A DNA stretch of 38,647 nucleotides from a virus, in the IMG/VR virus record IMGVR_UViG_3300006904_000012, positions 1-38,647 of that record. The stretch is one strand, 5' to 3'. Shown here piece by piece: positions 16,545 to 22,284 of the stretch. Made by a program: the position numbers and the translations under genes. The stretch's first letter is position 1. Each line of letters opens with the position of its first letter. Under the pieces are notes generated by a model. The model was not told where the DNA came from and made no database searches. It saw only the letters and a list, made by a program, of their open reading frames with translations.

Positions 16545-18019
16545 CGGCTCCTCCTCGCCCGGGACCCGAGCTTGTACGCCTTCTGCTGCATCTGGACGAC
16601 CTTACCGTCGCGGCCCATCCGGCTATAGAAAGCCATCACCACCGCGTCGGCGCGGTCGGGCGACTCGTCGATCTCGGTGCGCTCGCGCCACTCGTCCTTC
16701 GACTCCACCTTCAGGCGCCCCTTGCGGTCGGTGTAGTATTGCCGCGTCGAGAGCTGCTTCAGCAGGCGCGGGTCGTTAGGGAGGTGGACGATGCGCTCCT
16801 GCACGAGGTTGCGCAGGTTCCACCAGGCCTCGCTGTAGGCGTCGGCGAACATCGAGCTGTCGCTCGCGACGGCCTGCGTGTGGAACTCGTGCACCTGCTT
16901 GCCGCCCTCCCAGAACGAGTGCACGATGCCCTGGCCCATGCCGCCCGCGTCGGGGACGTACCAGCAGTCGTCGTTCTTCCAGCCGGCGTCGTACTGCTGG
17001 CGGAAGGCGTAGTCGGTGACCTCGCGCGGGTCGCGCTTCACGAAGACCTTGAAGTCCACGACGGCCAGCCCGCTGCGCCGGACCACGACCGACTCGTCGC
17101 CGCCGTAGCGCGCGTAGTCGATGCCGATGGCCTTGTTCACCGGGAGGATGTCCGTGATCGTCGCGCACCCGTACATGGTCGTCTTGGTACAGGCGATCAG
17201 GTCCTCGAGCGCCATGATCGAGTTCGGGTCGCTGCGCGGGAACTCCCCGAGGACCCGTACGCGGTACACGTCGCTGTCGCGGCCGTACTCCAGCTCGAGC
17301 GCGCGGTTGCGGCTCGGCGAGACGATGTGCGGGTAGTCGCGCGCCGTGTCCTCGGCGTTCCACGCGAGCCGGTGCCACAGGTCGGCCTGCGTGGTGAAGC
17401 ACTCGTGGAACTTGCAGTCGGTCGTGTTGGGGTTCCCGATCGCCAGGAAGAGCGCGTCCGGGTTCGACAGCGTGCCCTGGATCGTCTCCATGATCGACCG
17501 GGCCACGCCAGAGGCCTCGTCGGCGATGAACGTCAGGCGCTTCTCGTGGATCCCCTGGAGGTTCTGCGGCCGCGAGGCCGTCGCGGAGCGGATCTGCCAC
17601 GTCCGCGAGCCGTTGACGACGACCTTCGTGCCGTAGCACTCGACGAACCCGCGCAGGAAGGGGTGCGCGCCCTTCAGGATGCGGTCGATCTCGTCGATGA
17701 ACTGCTTGCACTGCCGCATGTTCGGCGCGGTGACCACGCAGAGGGCGTCCGGGTAGCGGAGGCAGCGCCAGAGGGCGACTCCGCCGCTCATGGACGTCTT
17801 CCCCGGCCCCTGGCCGCTCCGGACGGCCACCCGCTTGAGCCTCTTCTCGACCGGAAGCTCGCTCTCGAGCTGGATCACGTCTAGGAGCTGCCTCTGCTGC
17901 CACGTCGGGCCGCTCCCGGGCGCCTCCTTGCCGAAGTTGAGGCCCGTGTCGAAGAAGTCGTGGATGCTGGAGCGCCAGCGCTCGTACAGGGGCGTGAATT
18001 TCCTCGCGAACGTGGACAT
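16541..18019 (-). CDS. terL: terminase large subunit (TerL)
   Basis: The 492-residue packaging motor shows all main TerL features. The Walker A loop is SGQGPGKTS (68-76), Walker B is LTFIADEA (162-169), and the coupling segment is FLAIGNPN (191-198). The nuclease domain begins with an RNase H-like strand, GIDYARYGGDES, with Asp301 as a likely metal ligand, and SPDRADAVVMAF near residue 465 supplies later acidic ligands. TerL cuts concatemers and pumps DNA into the procapsid through the portal. No strong ribosome binding site precedes the ATG, only 15 nt after the previous stop, so coupling is likely. It lies on the strand opposite the tail genes, which is unusual. Confidence 0.95.
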   Translation of the reverse strand: MSTFARKFTPLYERWRSSIHDFFDTGLNFGKEAPGSGPTWQQRQLLDVIQLESELPVEKRLKRVAVRSGQGPGKTSMSGGVALWRCLRYPDALCVVTAPNMRQCKQFIDEIDRILKGAHPFLRGFVECYGTKVVVNGSRTWQIRSATASRPQNLQGIHEKRLTFIADEASGVARSIMETIQGTLSNPDALFLAIGNPNTTDCKFHECFTTQADLWHRLAWNAEDTARDYPHIVSPSRNRALELEYGRDSDVYRVRVLGEFPRSDPNSIMALEDLIACTKTTMYGCATITDILPVNKAIGIDYARYGGDESVVVRRSGLAVVDFKVFVKRDPREVTDYAFRQQYDAGWKNDDCWYVPDAGGMGQGIVHSFWEGGKQVHEFHTQAVASDSSMFADAYSEAWWNLRNLVQERIVHLPNDPRLLKQLSTRQYYTDRKGRLKVESKDEWRERTEIDESPDRADAVVMAFYSRMGRDGKVVQMQQKAYKLGSRARRSR

Positions 18020-18034
18020 TTCAGCCGAAAATCG

Positions 18035-18577
18035 TCACCAGACGACGATCCTGGTGTGCTTGGGGTGCGTCGAGTGCTGCTCGAGGGCCGTCACGGCCTC
18101 CCGGAACGCCGGATCGCTGCTCCTGTCGCCCACGACGACGCTCAGGAGCGCTCCCGGCGCCCTCTGGGCGACGATCGGGGCGCGATTCTCGAGCAGGTGG
18201 ATCTCCCAGGAGCGCTGCCCGCCGACCCGGAGCACGTTCCAGTAGGGGAACCCGGTCACGGAGGCGAGCTGCGGGTTGATCTTGGTCGTCACCTGCTGTA
18301 GGAAGGCCATGATCTTGGCCCCCTCGTCCTGCGTCGAGGCCAGGACGAGCCCGCTGGACGACTGGTTCGCGAGGACGCGCCACAGCGCGTACATCGCGGC
18401 GGCCCTGGACATCTCGTTCCGGGCGTCCCCGACGACCTGGTAGAAGCTCGGGTTGGTGGCGAGGACCCCGAGGACCTCGCGCTGCCGGGGCGTGGGCCTC
18501 AGCTCGAGCGAGTCGCAGAGGCTCAGGGGGTCCCGCAAGACCTCAAGCCTTCCTCGGAGGGCGGCGAGACTGAGCAC
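18035..18577 (-). CDS. degenerate TerL-ATPase-like protein
   Basis: A GTG start follows AAGGAG by 4 nt and overlaps the previous gene by 35 bp. The 180 residues run parallel to the N-terminal half of the neighbouring TerL: TPRQREVLGVL against TWQQRQLLDVI, then VVGDARNEMS (48-57) where TerL has its Walker A loop, YALWRVL against VALWRCL, GLVLASTQ against LCVVTAPN, SWEIHLL against TWQIRSA, and LLSVVVGD (144-151) against LTFIADEA. The Walker A Lys/Thr and the Walker B Glu are absent, so ATP hydrolysis is unlikely. It may be a dead paralogue serving as regulator or small-terminase substitute. The alignment was made by eye. Confidence 0.6.
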   Translation of the reverse strand: MLSLAALRGRLEVLRDPLSLCDSLELRPTPRQREVLGVLATNPSFYQVVGDARNEMSRAAAMYALWRVLANQSSSGLVLASTQDEGAKIMAFLQQVTTKINPQLASVTGFPYWNVLRVGGQRSWEIHLLENRAPIVAQRAPGALLSVVVGDRSSDPAFREAVTALEQHSTHPKHTRIVVW

Positions 18578-18836
18578 GGGGCTCCTTGTACTGCTCCAGG
18601 TCGTTCCTGAGCTGCTCGATCAGCACGTCGCGCTGCCCCAGCTCGTGGTACATGCGGTCGATCTTGGTCTCCAGCTCGCGGATCCGCTGGAGCAGCGTGT
18701 CGCGGTACTCCCTCTTCGCGAGCCGGCGGCTCTCGAGCCACACGGCGAGGACCTTCGAGGCCCCTGCGCCGAGCAGGAGGGTCGCGCCGGTCTTGACCCA
18801 GGGCGGGAGGTCGGTCAGGTCGTCGAAGGAGATCAT
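18543..18836 (-). CDS. one-helix membrane protein with coiled coil (holin- or spanin-like)
   Basis: This 97-residue protein has one transmembrane segment at about residues 13-32 (VKTGATLLLGAGASKVLAVW), then a charged coiled coil at about 35-85 (RIRELETKIDRMYHELGQRD) and a basic tail. This layout occurs in several phage-encoded holin-like or accessory lysis proteins. The ATG at 18836 has no Shine-Dalgarno; a small GC-rich hairpin lies just upstream. Its 3' end overlaps the degenerate ATPase gene by 35 bp. Lysis is a plausible role, but a packaging-associated membrane role cannot be excluded. Confidence 0.65.
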   Translation of the reverse strand: MISFDDLTDLPPWVKTGATLLLGAGASKVLAVWLESRRLAKREYRDTLLQRIRELETKIDRMYHELGQRDVLIEQLRNDLEQYKEPRAQSRRPPRKA

Positions 18837-18844
18837 GGAGGTGA

Positions 18845-18859
18845 GGCGGCGGAGCCGCC
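18845..18859 (-). other. small GC hairpin in a 34-nt gap
   Basis: GGCGGC and GCCGCC form a 6-bp stem with a 3-nt loop between the acidic-protein stop (18871) and the next start (18836). The leftward message has no Shine-Dalgarno here, so the hairpin may affect initiation of the membrane-protein gene. Function unproven. Confidence 0.3.
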
Positions 18860-18870
18860 GAAAAGGGGGA

Positions 18871-19002
18871 CTACTGGTAGTTCGCGTGCTCGTCCTCGGG
18901 GAAGACGAAGCTCAGGGGGTCGTCCATCTCGTCCGACTGGTCCTCGGGCTCGTCGAGCGGGTCCTCGTCGGCCGCGTAGTAGCCTCGCTGGTCGGGCCTC
19001 AC
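18871..19002 (-). CDS. very small acidic protein
   Basis: A GTG start overlapping the stop of the membrane-protein gene (GTGA) gives 43 residues, of which about 16 are Asp or Glu (for example DEDPLDEPEDQSDEMDD). It is probably disordered. Position and overlap with the gene before it support translation. Acidic peptides of this size can mimic DNA or bind basic proteins, but there is no specific evidence for that here. Unrecognised. Confidence 0.55.
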   Translation of the reverse strand: MRPDQRGYYAADEDPLDEPEDQSDEMDDPLSFVFPEDEHANYQ

Positions 19003-19541
19003 CTGCCGACCTCCTTGGACTCCGGCGGCAGCTCTGGCAGCCTCCGCTCGACCCCGCCGAGGAACGCCCTCGCGCCGCCGCGGACGAGCGCCCACGCGCG
19101 CCGGAACACCTCCGGGTAGTGCGCCCACGCGCGGAGCAGCAGCGCGCCGCCCGCGCCGACGAGCACCCACGTCAGGCGGTCTGGGCCTCCGTGGCCGTTC
19201 TTGTCCACGACGGTCGGCGGGGCGGCGAGCGCGGAGAACACGCTCGCCACGAACGTCGCGAGCGCGACGCCGGCCCAGCCGACCGGGTAGAGGACCCAGG
19301 CGAGGAAGCCGACGACGGCGCCTCCCCCGATCTGGATGAGCCTCTCACCGACGAACTTCAGGCCGCGGCCCACCGCCGCGCAGCCCTCCAGGTTCGCCAG
19401 GACGACGCCCCAGAAGAGCAGCGCGCATAGCGCTCTGTCGAGCGCGAAGCCGATCGCGCTCAGCGCGGCGCGCCTCACGGGCCGCCTCCGGGTCGCAGCG
19501 CTCTCACGTCTTCCGCCTGATCTCGCCCATCGCAGCATCAC
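18999..19541 (-). CDS. multi-pass membrane protein
   Basis: The GTG at 19541 overlaps the previous stop and is followed at once by an ATG (19538); GGAGGAG lies 4-9 nt upstream, so either could be used. The 180-residue product has a basic N-terminus, hydrophobic stretches at about 34-55 (ALCALLFWGVVLANLEGCAA), 70-105 (GGAVVGFLAWVLYPVGWAGV and onward) and 122-142 (LTWVLVGAGGALLLRAW), and a basic C-terminus, suggesting three or four membrane spans. In this small module it is the best holin candidate after the coiled-coil protein, but no endolysin is next to it. Unrecognised family. Confidence 0.65.
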   Translation of the reverse strand: MMLRWARSGGRRESAATRRRPVRRAALSAIGFALDRALCALLFWGVVLANLEGCAAVGRGLKFVGERLIQIGGGAVVGFLAWVLYPVGWAGVALATFVASVFSALAAPPTVVDKNGHGGPDRLTWVLVGAGGALLLRAWAHYPEVFRRAWALVRGGARAFLGGVERRLPELPPESKEVGR

Positions 19542-20578
19542 GTCTCCTCCCTGTCGAACTCCGCGAGGGCCGCCGGGTCCTCGTCCCCCGAGTCTACCGC
19601 GGGCTCGGGGGTCACGTCCACCGCGTCCGCGTCGACGATCCTCCTCTGGCTCTCTAGCAGCCGGCGGTCCTGCCGCTCGGCCACCCCCGCGATCACGCCG
19701 GCGAAGAGCCGCCCCAGGTCCTCGGGCTCCGAGCGCGTGAGGCCCTGCACGCGGGCCAGCTCCTTCAGCACGCGCAGCTCCTTGTCGGTGTTCATCTCCT
19801 CCTTGGTGCGGGCCGCGAGGTCCTTCAGCATCAGCACCATCAGGGCGCGGTCCTCCTCAACCGAGGAGGAGCCCCCGCGCATCGCGTCGGCGCGCGCCAG
19901 GCGCACCAGCGCCGCGGCCTCCCGGCGGGCCAGGCCGTAGCGGCCGCGCAGGTGCTCCACCGTCGCGCGCTCGCCGCACTCCAGGATCGCCCGGGCCGCC
20001 TCGTCGACGAGCAGCTCCTCCAGGCCCACCACCATCTTCGGGGTCACGCCCGCGTGGCCGCAGGTCCTCGGGTCGAGCAGGCCGCGCAGCCCGGCCGCCC
20101 CGCCCTCCGAGGCGGCGACGCCCAGCTCCTCGGCGAGCACCGCGGCGACCGGGCACCAGGCCCGGGCGAGGGCCGGGTCGGCCGGCGGCAGCAGCGTCAC
20201 GCCCCCGGCGGCGAGCCGGTGCATGTCGGTCGCCTCGCCGAGCCGGACGAGCTGCTGCTGGCTCGGGGAGAGCCGCGGCGCGGTCGGGAAGGTCCACGGG
20301 CTCTCGGCGTAGTCCTCGGCGTCCGCGGCGCGCTCGAGCGGCTCGTCCTCGGCGCACAGGCCGAGCACCAGCGCGATCCCGCGAGCGAGGCGCCAGCAGA
20401 CCAGGACGCGCCAGCGGAGGTCCTCCTGGCGCGGGTACTGGGCCTCGTAGCCGGGCGGCAGGAACGCCTCGGACAGCACCCGGCCCAGCTCGTCGCCGAG
20501 GAGCTGGCGGGCCGCGGGCTCGGACAGGAAGCGGTCCAGCGCCGGGGTCGCGACGTCTACCTGGTGCCTCTGGGCCAC
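19538..20578 (-). CDS. possible terminase small subunit (TerS-like)
   Basis: The first gene of the leftward module encodes 346 residues from GTG 20578. A TTG at 20623 would extend it, but it falls at the predicted transcription start and lacks a ribosome binding site. Residues ~210-245 (TVEHLRGRYGLARREAAALV) look like a helix-turn-helix. A helical part with DLAARTKEEMNTDKELRVLK and LGRLFAGVIAGVAERQ follows, like the oligomerisation region of small terminases, and then an acidic tail. Upstream position in the operon containing TerL fits. It is longer than usual (100-200 residues), and the N-terminal ~200 residues are unassigned. Confidence 0.45.
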   Translation of the reverse strand: MAQRHQVDVATPALDRFLSEPAARQLLGDELGRVLSEAFLPPGYEAQYPRQEDLRWRVLVCWRLARGIALVLGLCAEDEPLERAADAEDYAESPWTFPTAPRLSPSQQQLVRLGEATDMHRLAAGGVTLLPPADPALARAWCPVAAVLAEELGVAASEGGAAGLRGLLDPRTCGHAGVTPKMVVGLEELLVDEAARAILECGERATVEHLRGRYGLARREAAALVRLARADAMRGGSSSVEEDRALMVLMLKDLAARTKEEMNTDKELRVLKELARVQGLTRSEPEDLGRLFAGVIAGVAERQDRRLLESQRRIVDADAVDVTPEPAVDSGDEDPAALAEFDREET

Positions 20579-20628
20579 GGCCGGGGGTGCTCGCGTTGGG
20601 TGCTGCGCTCGGGCGCGCCGCAACCCCC

Positions 20629-20657
20629 AGCGTACGCTGCCAAAACGGCAGGGTCAA
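20629..20657 (-). promoter_or_regulatory. leftward promoter of the packaging module
   Basis: On the minus strand TTGACC (20657-20652) is followed after 17 bp by TACGCT (20634-20629). The -35 box matches TTGACA at five of six positions; the -10 box is weaker. Transcription would start near 20622, giving a leader of about 44 nt before GTG 20578. Confidence 0.5.
20637..20651. promoter_or_regulatory. operator palindrome in the leftward promoter spacer
   Basis: CTGCCAAAACGGCAG is a CTGCC-N5-GGCAG palindrome that fills 15 of the 17 spacer bases between the -35 and -10 boxes of the leftward promoter. Two related palindromes lie at 20955-20992. A repressor bound here would block RNA polymerase. Confidence 0.6.
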
Positions 20658-20721
20658 GCGGATTCCGGGATTCCGTGCGGGAACGTGCACGTGTGCCGGA
20701 GCGTGCGGCCGCCGCTCTCCT

Positions 20722-20805
20722 AGCCTGAATTCCTCCGGCCGAATTCCTAGGCCCGGATTTTCTGCCCAGATTTTTCCCGGCCGAATTTCCCAGCCCGAAA
20801 TTCTG
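20722..20805. repeat. six iteron-like 14-bp tandem repeats
   Basis: Six units begin at 20722, 20736, 20750, 20763, 20778 and 20792, spaced 13-15 bp apart. The consensus is about (A/C)GCCCGAATTTCCN: a GC-rich head and an AT-rich core. Phased short direct repeats next to an AT-richer region resemble iterons bound by replication initiators, or an array of sites for a regulatory protein. They lie outside any gene, about 65-150 bp upstream of the leftward promoter. Confidence 0.7.
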
Positions 20806-20824
20806 GGTCCCGCGACGCGAGGAG

Positions 20825-20841
20825 GGGCAGTCTCCCTGCCC
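20825..20841. other. GGGCAG-N5-CTGCCC inverted repeat
   Basis: Perfect 6-bp arms around TCTCC, just after the 14-bp repeats. It has the same GGCAG/CTGCC words as the operators but in the reverse order, so as RNA it could form a hairpin in any transcript crossing this region. Confidence 0.4.
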
Positions 20842-20912
20842 GGAATCGCGCACGTGGAGGGGTTTGGCGCGCGATCAATTTCCCAGGAGCCTGCCCGAGG
20901 CCTCGCCTTCGA

Positions 20913-20929
20913 ATTGATCTCACATCAAT
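20913..20929. promoter_or_regulatory. TTGAT-N5-ATCAA palindrome, copy 1
   Basis: ATTGAT and ATCAAT form 6-bp arms around CTCAC. A second copy with the same half-sites and spacing lies at 21024-21038, which suggests binding by one dimeric regulator. Confidence 0.5.
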
Positions 20930-20930
20930 G

Positions 20931-20948
20931 TGTTACGACATCGTAACA
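20931..20948. promoter_or_regulatory. 8-bp-arm palindrome TGTTACGA-CA-TCGTAACA
   Basis: Perfect 8-bp arms separated by two bases, one base away from the TTGAT palindrome. This length and symmetry are typical of a homodimeric repressor site. Only one copy was seen. Confidence 0.5.
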
Positions 20949-20954
20949 AATGGC

Positions 20955-20992
20955 CTGCCATTATGGCAGCCGAGGCCCTGCCATAATGGCAT
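20955..20992. promoter_or_regulatory. paired CTGCC-N5-GGCAG operators
   Basis: CTGCCATTATGGCAG (20955-20969) and CTGCCATAATGGCAT (20978-20992) have centres 23 bp apart, about two helical turns. They match the promoter-spacer palindrome at 20637. Each contains TGCCATAAT on one strand, which reads as an extended -10 box (TGnTATAAT-like): rightward in the second copy, leftward in the first. Operators and promoter elements may therefore coincide. Confidence 0.6.
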
Positions 20993-21023
20993 TTAGGGTG
21001 CGACAAGCCCTCGATCTAGGGGT

Positions 21024-21038
21024 TTGATCTAGAATCAA
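21024..21038. promoter_or_regulatory. TTGAT-N5-ATCAA palindrome, copy 2
   Basis: TTGATCTAGAATCAA shares half-sites and 5-bp spacing with copy 1 at 20913-20929, and lies 18 bp before a possible rightward -35 box at 21056. Confidence 0.5.
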
Positions 21039-21055
21039 TTCGATTTAGGTGGGTT

Positions 21056-21085
21056 TTGACTGAAAACTTACATTATTCCACTAAT
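21056..21085 (+). promoter_or_regulatory. weak rightward promoter candidate
   Basis: TTGACT (21056-21061) and ACTAAT (21080-21085) are separated by 18 bp. The nearest rightward gene is more than 500 bp away, so if used it would make a long leader or a non-coding RNA across the hairpin at 21316-21357. Confidence 0.3.
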
Positions 21086-21182
21086 GCAACACACGCCTAA
21101 GTAGGCCTCCTGCATGGACTTAGGACGACCAATTAGGTAAGAACGGTGCAAAAGTCCCGTAGAACGGACCCCTGTACGTAGA

Positions 21183-21240
21183 TCGAGATATCCGAATTCT
21201 GCGCTATGCGTAACATTAGGCTCGGAGGTCCCGAAAGTAG
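21183..21240 (+). repeat. split copy of the hairpin sequence
   Basis: TCGAGATATCC (21183-21193) and TCCCGAAAGTAG (21229-21240) recur exactly at 21330-21340 and 21338-21349, where the two words overlap within the long hairpin. Here they are separated by 35 bp, so this may be an older, interrupted copy of the same element. Confidence 0.5.
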
Positions 21241-21315
21241 GACCACAACGGATAGTAGTCGGAGGCCTAGGATCGAGACTCCTGCAAAACGGTCCCCCTC
21301 TAACGTGTGCGCGAC

Positions 21316-21357
21316 CCCTTATACTGTTTTCGAGATATCCCGAAAGTAGTATAAGGG
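21316..21357. other. 17-bp-stem inverted repeat with 8-nt loop
   Basis: Bases 21316-21332 pair with 21341-21357 over 17 bp (two G-T wobbles if transcribed) around the loop AGATATCC. It is the longest inverted repeat seen in the non-coding part and is AT-rich, with no T-run after it, so a plain terminator is unlikely. It may be an origin or protein-binding structure, or part of an RNA. Confidence 0.65.
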
Positions 21358-21388
21358 TACGTGTATAGCGGGACATAGGAAAGGCTGG

Positions 21389-21454
21389 GCACCTCGGGCC
21401 TACCGGCGCAAGCTCCTGTCCTAGCTCTACTTAGGTGCGCCCGCACCTCGGGCC
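21389..21454 (+). repeat. 12-bp direct repeat with an internal inverted repeat
   Basis: GCACCTCGGGCC occurs at 21389-21400 and 21443-21454. The second copy overlaps an inverted repeat, AGGTGC-GCCC-GCACCT (21433-21448). Role unknown. Confidence 0.4.
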
Positions 21455-21544
21455 GGGCAGTCCGACTATCGGTAACAACGTCCCGATTCCGAGACTCTAA
21501 CCTATTGCTAGGAGATCAATTAGGCGATTCCCGGCTTTTTCCGC

Positions 21545-21573
21545 TGGACAAAGGTTCGGTCGGCCGATATACT
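21545..21573 (+). promoter_or_regulatory. strong rightward early promoter
   Basis: TGGACA (21545-21550), 17 bp, TATACT (21568-21573): five of six matches to each sigma70 consensus box at the ideal spacing. The start would be near 21580, at the foot of a small hairpin (21581-21597, CGTGG/CCACG), about 46 nt before the first early gene. It is the best promoter match in this region. Confidence 0.75.
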
Positions 21574-21625
21574 CGGCTACCGTGGTCGGAAGCCACGAGA
21601 CACCAAAGGAAGGAAGCCAGAAGCC

Positions 21626-21745
21626 ATGAAGCACATGATCCAAGCCAACGTGACCCCCGCCGGCCTGAAGCTCCTCGGCGCCCTGCCGATCGTCGCGGTG
21701 GTGGTCTTCGCGGTCTTGAGGCTCGCGGAGGTGGTCCCGAGCTAG
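21626..21745 (+). CDS. 39-residue membrane peptide
   Basis: The first gene after the early promoter. AAGGAAGGA lies 7-15 nt before the ATG. The peptide has a short polar N-terminus (MKHMIQANVTP) and one hydrophobic segment (LLGALPIVAVVVFAVLRL), so it should sit in the inner membrane. Its promoter-proximal place suggests early, abundant production, as for small phage peptides that act on host membrane proteins or exclude other phages. No family recognised. Confidence 0.6.
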   Translation: MKHMIQANVTPAGLKLLGALPIVAVVVFAVLRLAEVVPS

Positions 21746-21777
21746 GCTCGGCTGACCACGGAAGGGAGCGACCCACC

Positions 21778-22218
21778 ATGAAGCACTCCGACAAGTGTCC
21801 GACGTGCGGCAGGTTCGTCCAGGACGACGCGGACGGGTACTACGACGTCGCACCCGGCGGACTGCGCGGCCGCGATCTCGTGGCGTGCTACTGCTCCGAG
21901 GACTGCGCGGACCGGAAGTCTCCGCCCGCGCGCGACGAGGCCGAGCCGATGAAGGACGGGGAGGCCTACCGGCTGGACCTCCTCGCGCTCCGGTCCGCGT
22001 TCGGCAGGGAGTTCCTCGCGCTGGACGCCGGGGGTCGGAGGCTCCTGGTAGCGGACCTCCGCGAGGTGGTGCGCGAGGAGCGCATGCCGCCCCCGAGCGC
22101 GGCTCGAGAGATGGCGCGCCGGGTCGGGCGGGGGAACCTAGCGAGCTACGCGGACTGTCTGAAGGCCGGCGCGGCTCGCCGAGCGGCTCAAGCGGGACGA
22201 CCGGAGGAGCCGAAGTAG
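21778..22218 (+). CDS. N-terminal zinc-finger protein, unknown function
   Basis: The ATG is preceded by GAAGGGAG. The 146-residue product begins with a probable zinc-binding module: CPTCGRFV (7-14) and CYCSEDCAD (about 38-46), a CxxC plus C-x3-C pattern common in small phage proteins. The remainder is helical and Arg/Ala-rich with no recognised domain. It starts 32 nt after the membrane peptide stop and probably shares its message. Role unknown; nucleic-acid or protein binding is possible. Confidence 0.7.
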   Translation: MKHSDKCPTCGRFVQDDADGYYDVAPGGLRGRDLVACYCSEDCADRKSPPARDEAEPMKDGEAYRLDLLALRSAFGREFLALDAGGRRLLVADLREVVREERMPPPSAAREMARRVGRGNLASYADCLKAGAARRAAQAGRPEEPK

Positions 22219-22284
22219 GGACCTGGACAATCGACACGCGCCCGCCAAGGCGCACGCATAAACACAAGGAAGGAAGCACTAGCC

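Larger units (their letters stand above)
20579..21625. other. 1-kb divergent intergenic region (control region, possible origin)
   Basis: No convincing gene lies here. Leftward genes begin at 20578 and rightward ones at 21626, so transcription diverges from this stretch. It is less GC-rich than its surroundings, especially 20880-21380. It contains 14-bp tandem repeats, several classes of palindrome, a long hairpin, repeated 11-12-bp words and promoter-like sequences, each listed separately. Such clustering is typical of a phage regulatory region and could include a replication origin. Confidence 0.75.

Noticed and set aside
21068-21376. 102-residue minus-strand ORF in the divergent intergenic region
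   Set aside because: Its codon use lacks the strong third-position GC of neighbouring genes, it has no ribosome binding site or domain, and it covers the hairpin and repeats.
22224-22262. promoter with TGGACA before the 22285 gene
   Set aside because: No -10-like hexamer occurs at 16-18 bp; the later CATAAA would need a 20-bp or longer spacer.
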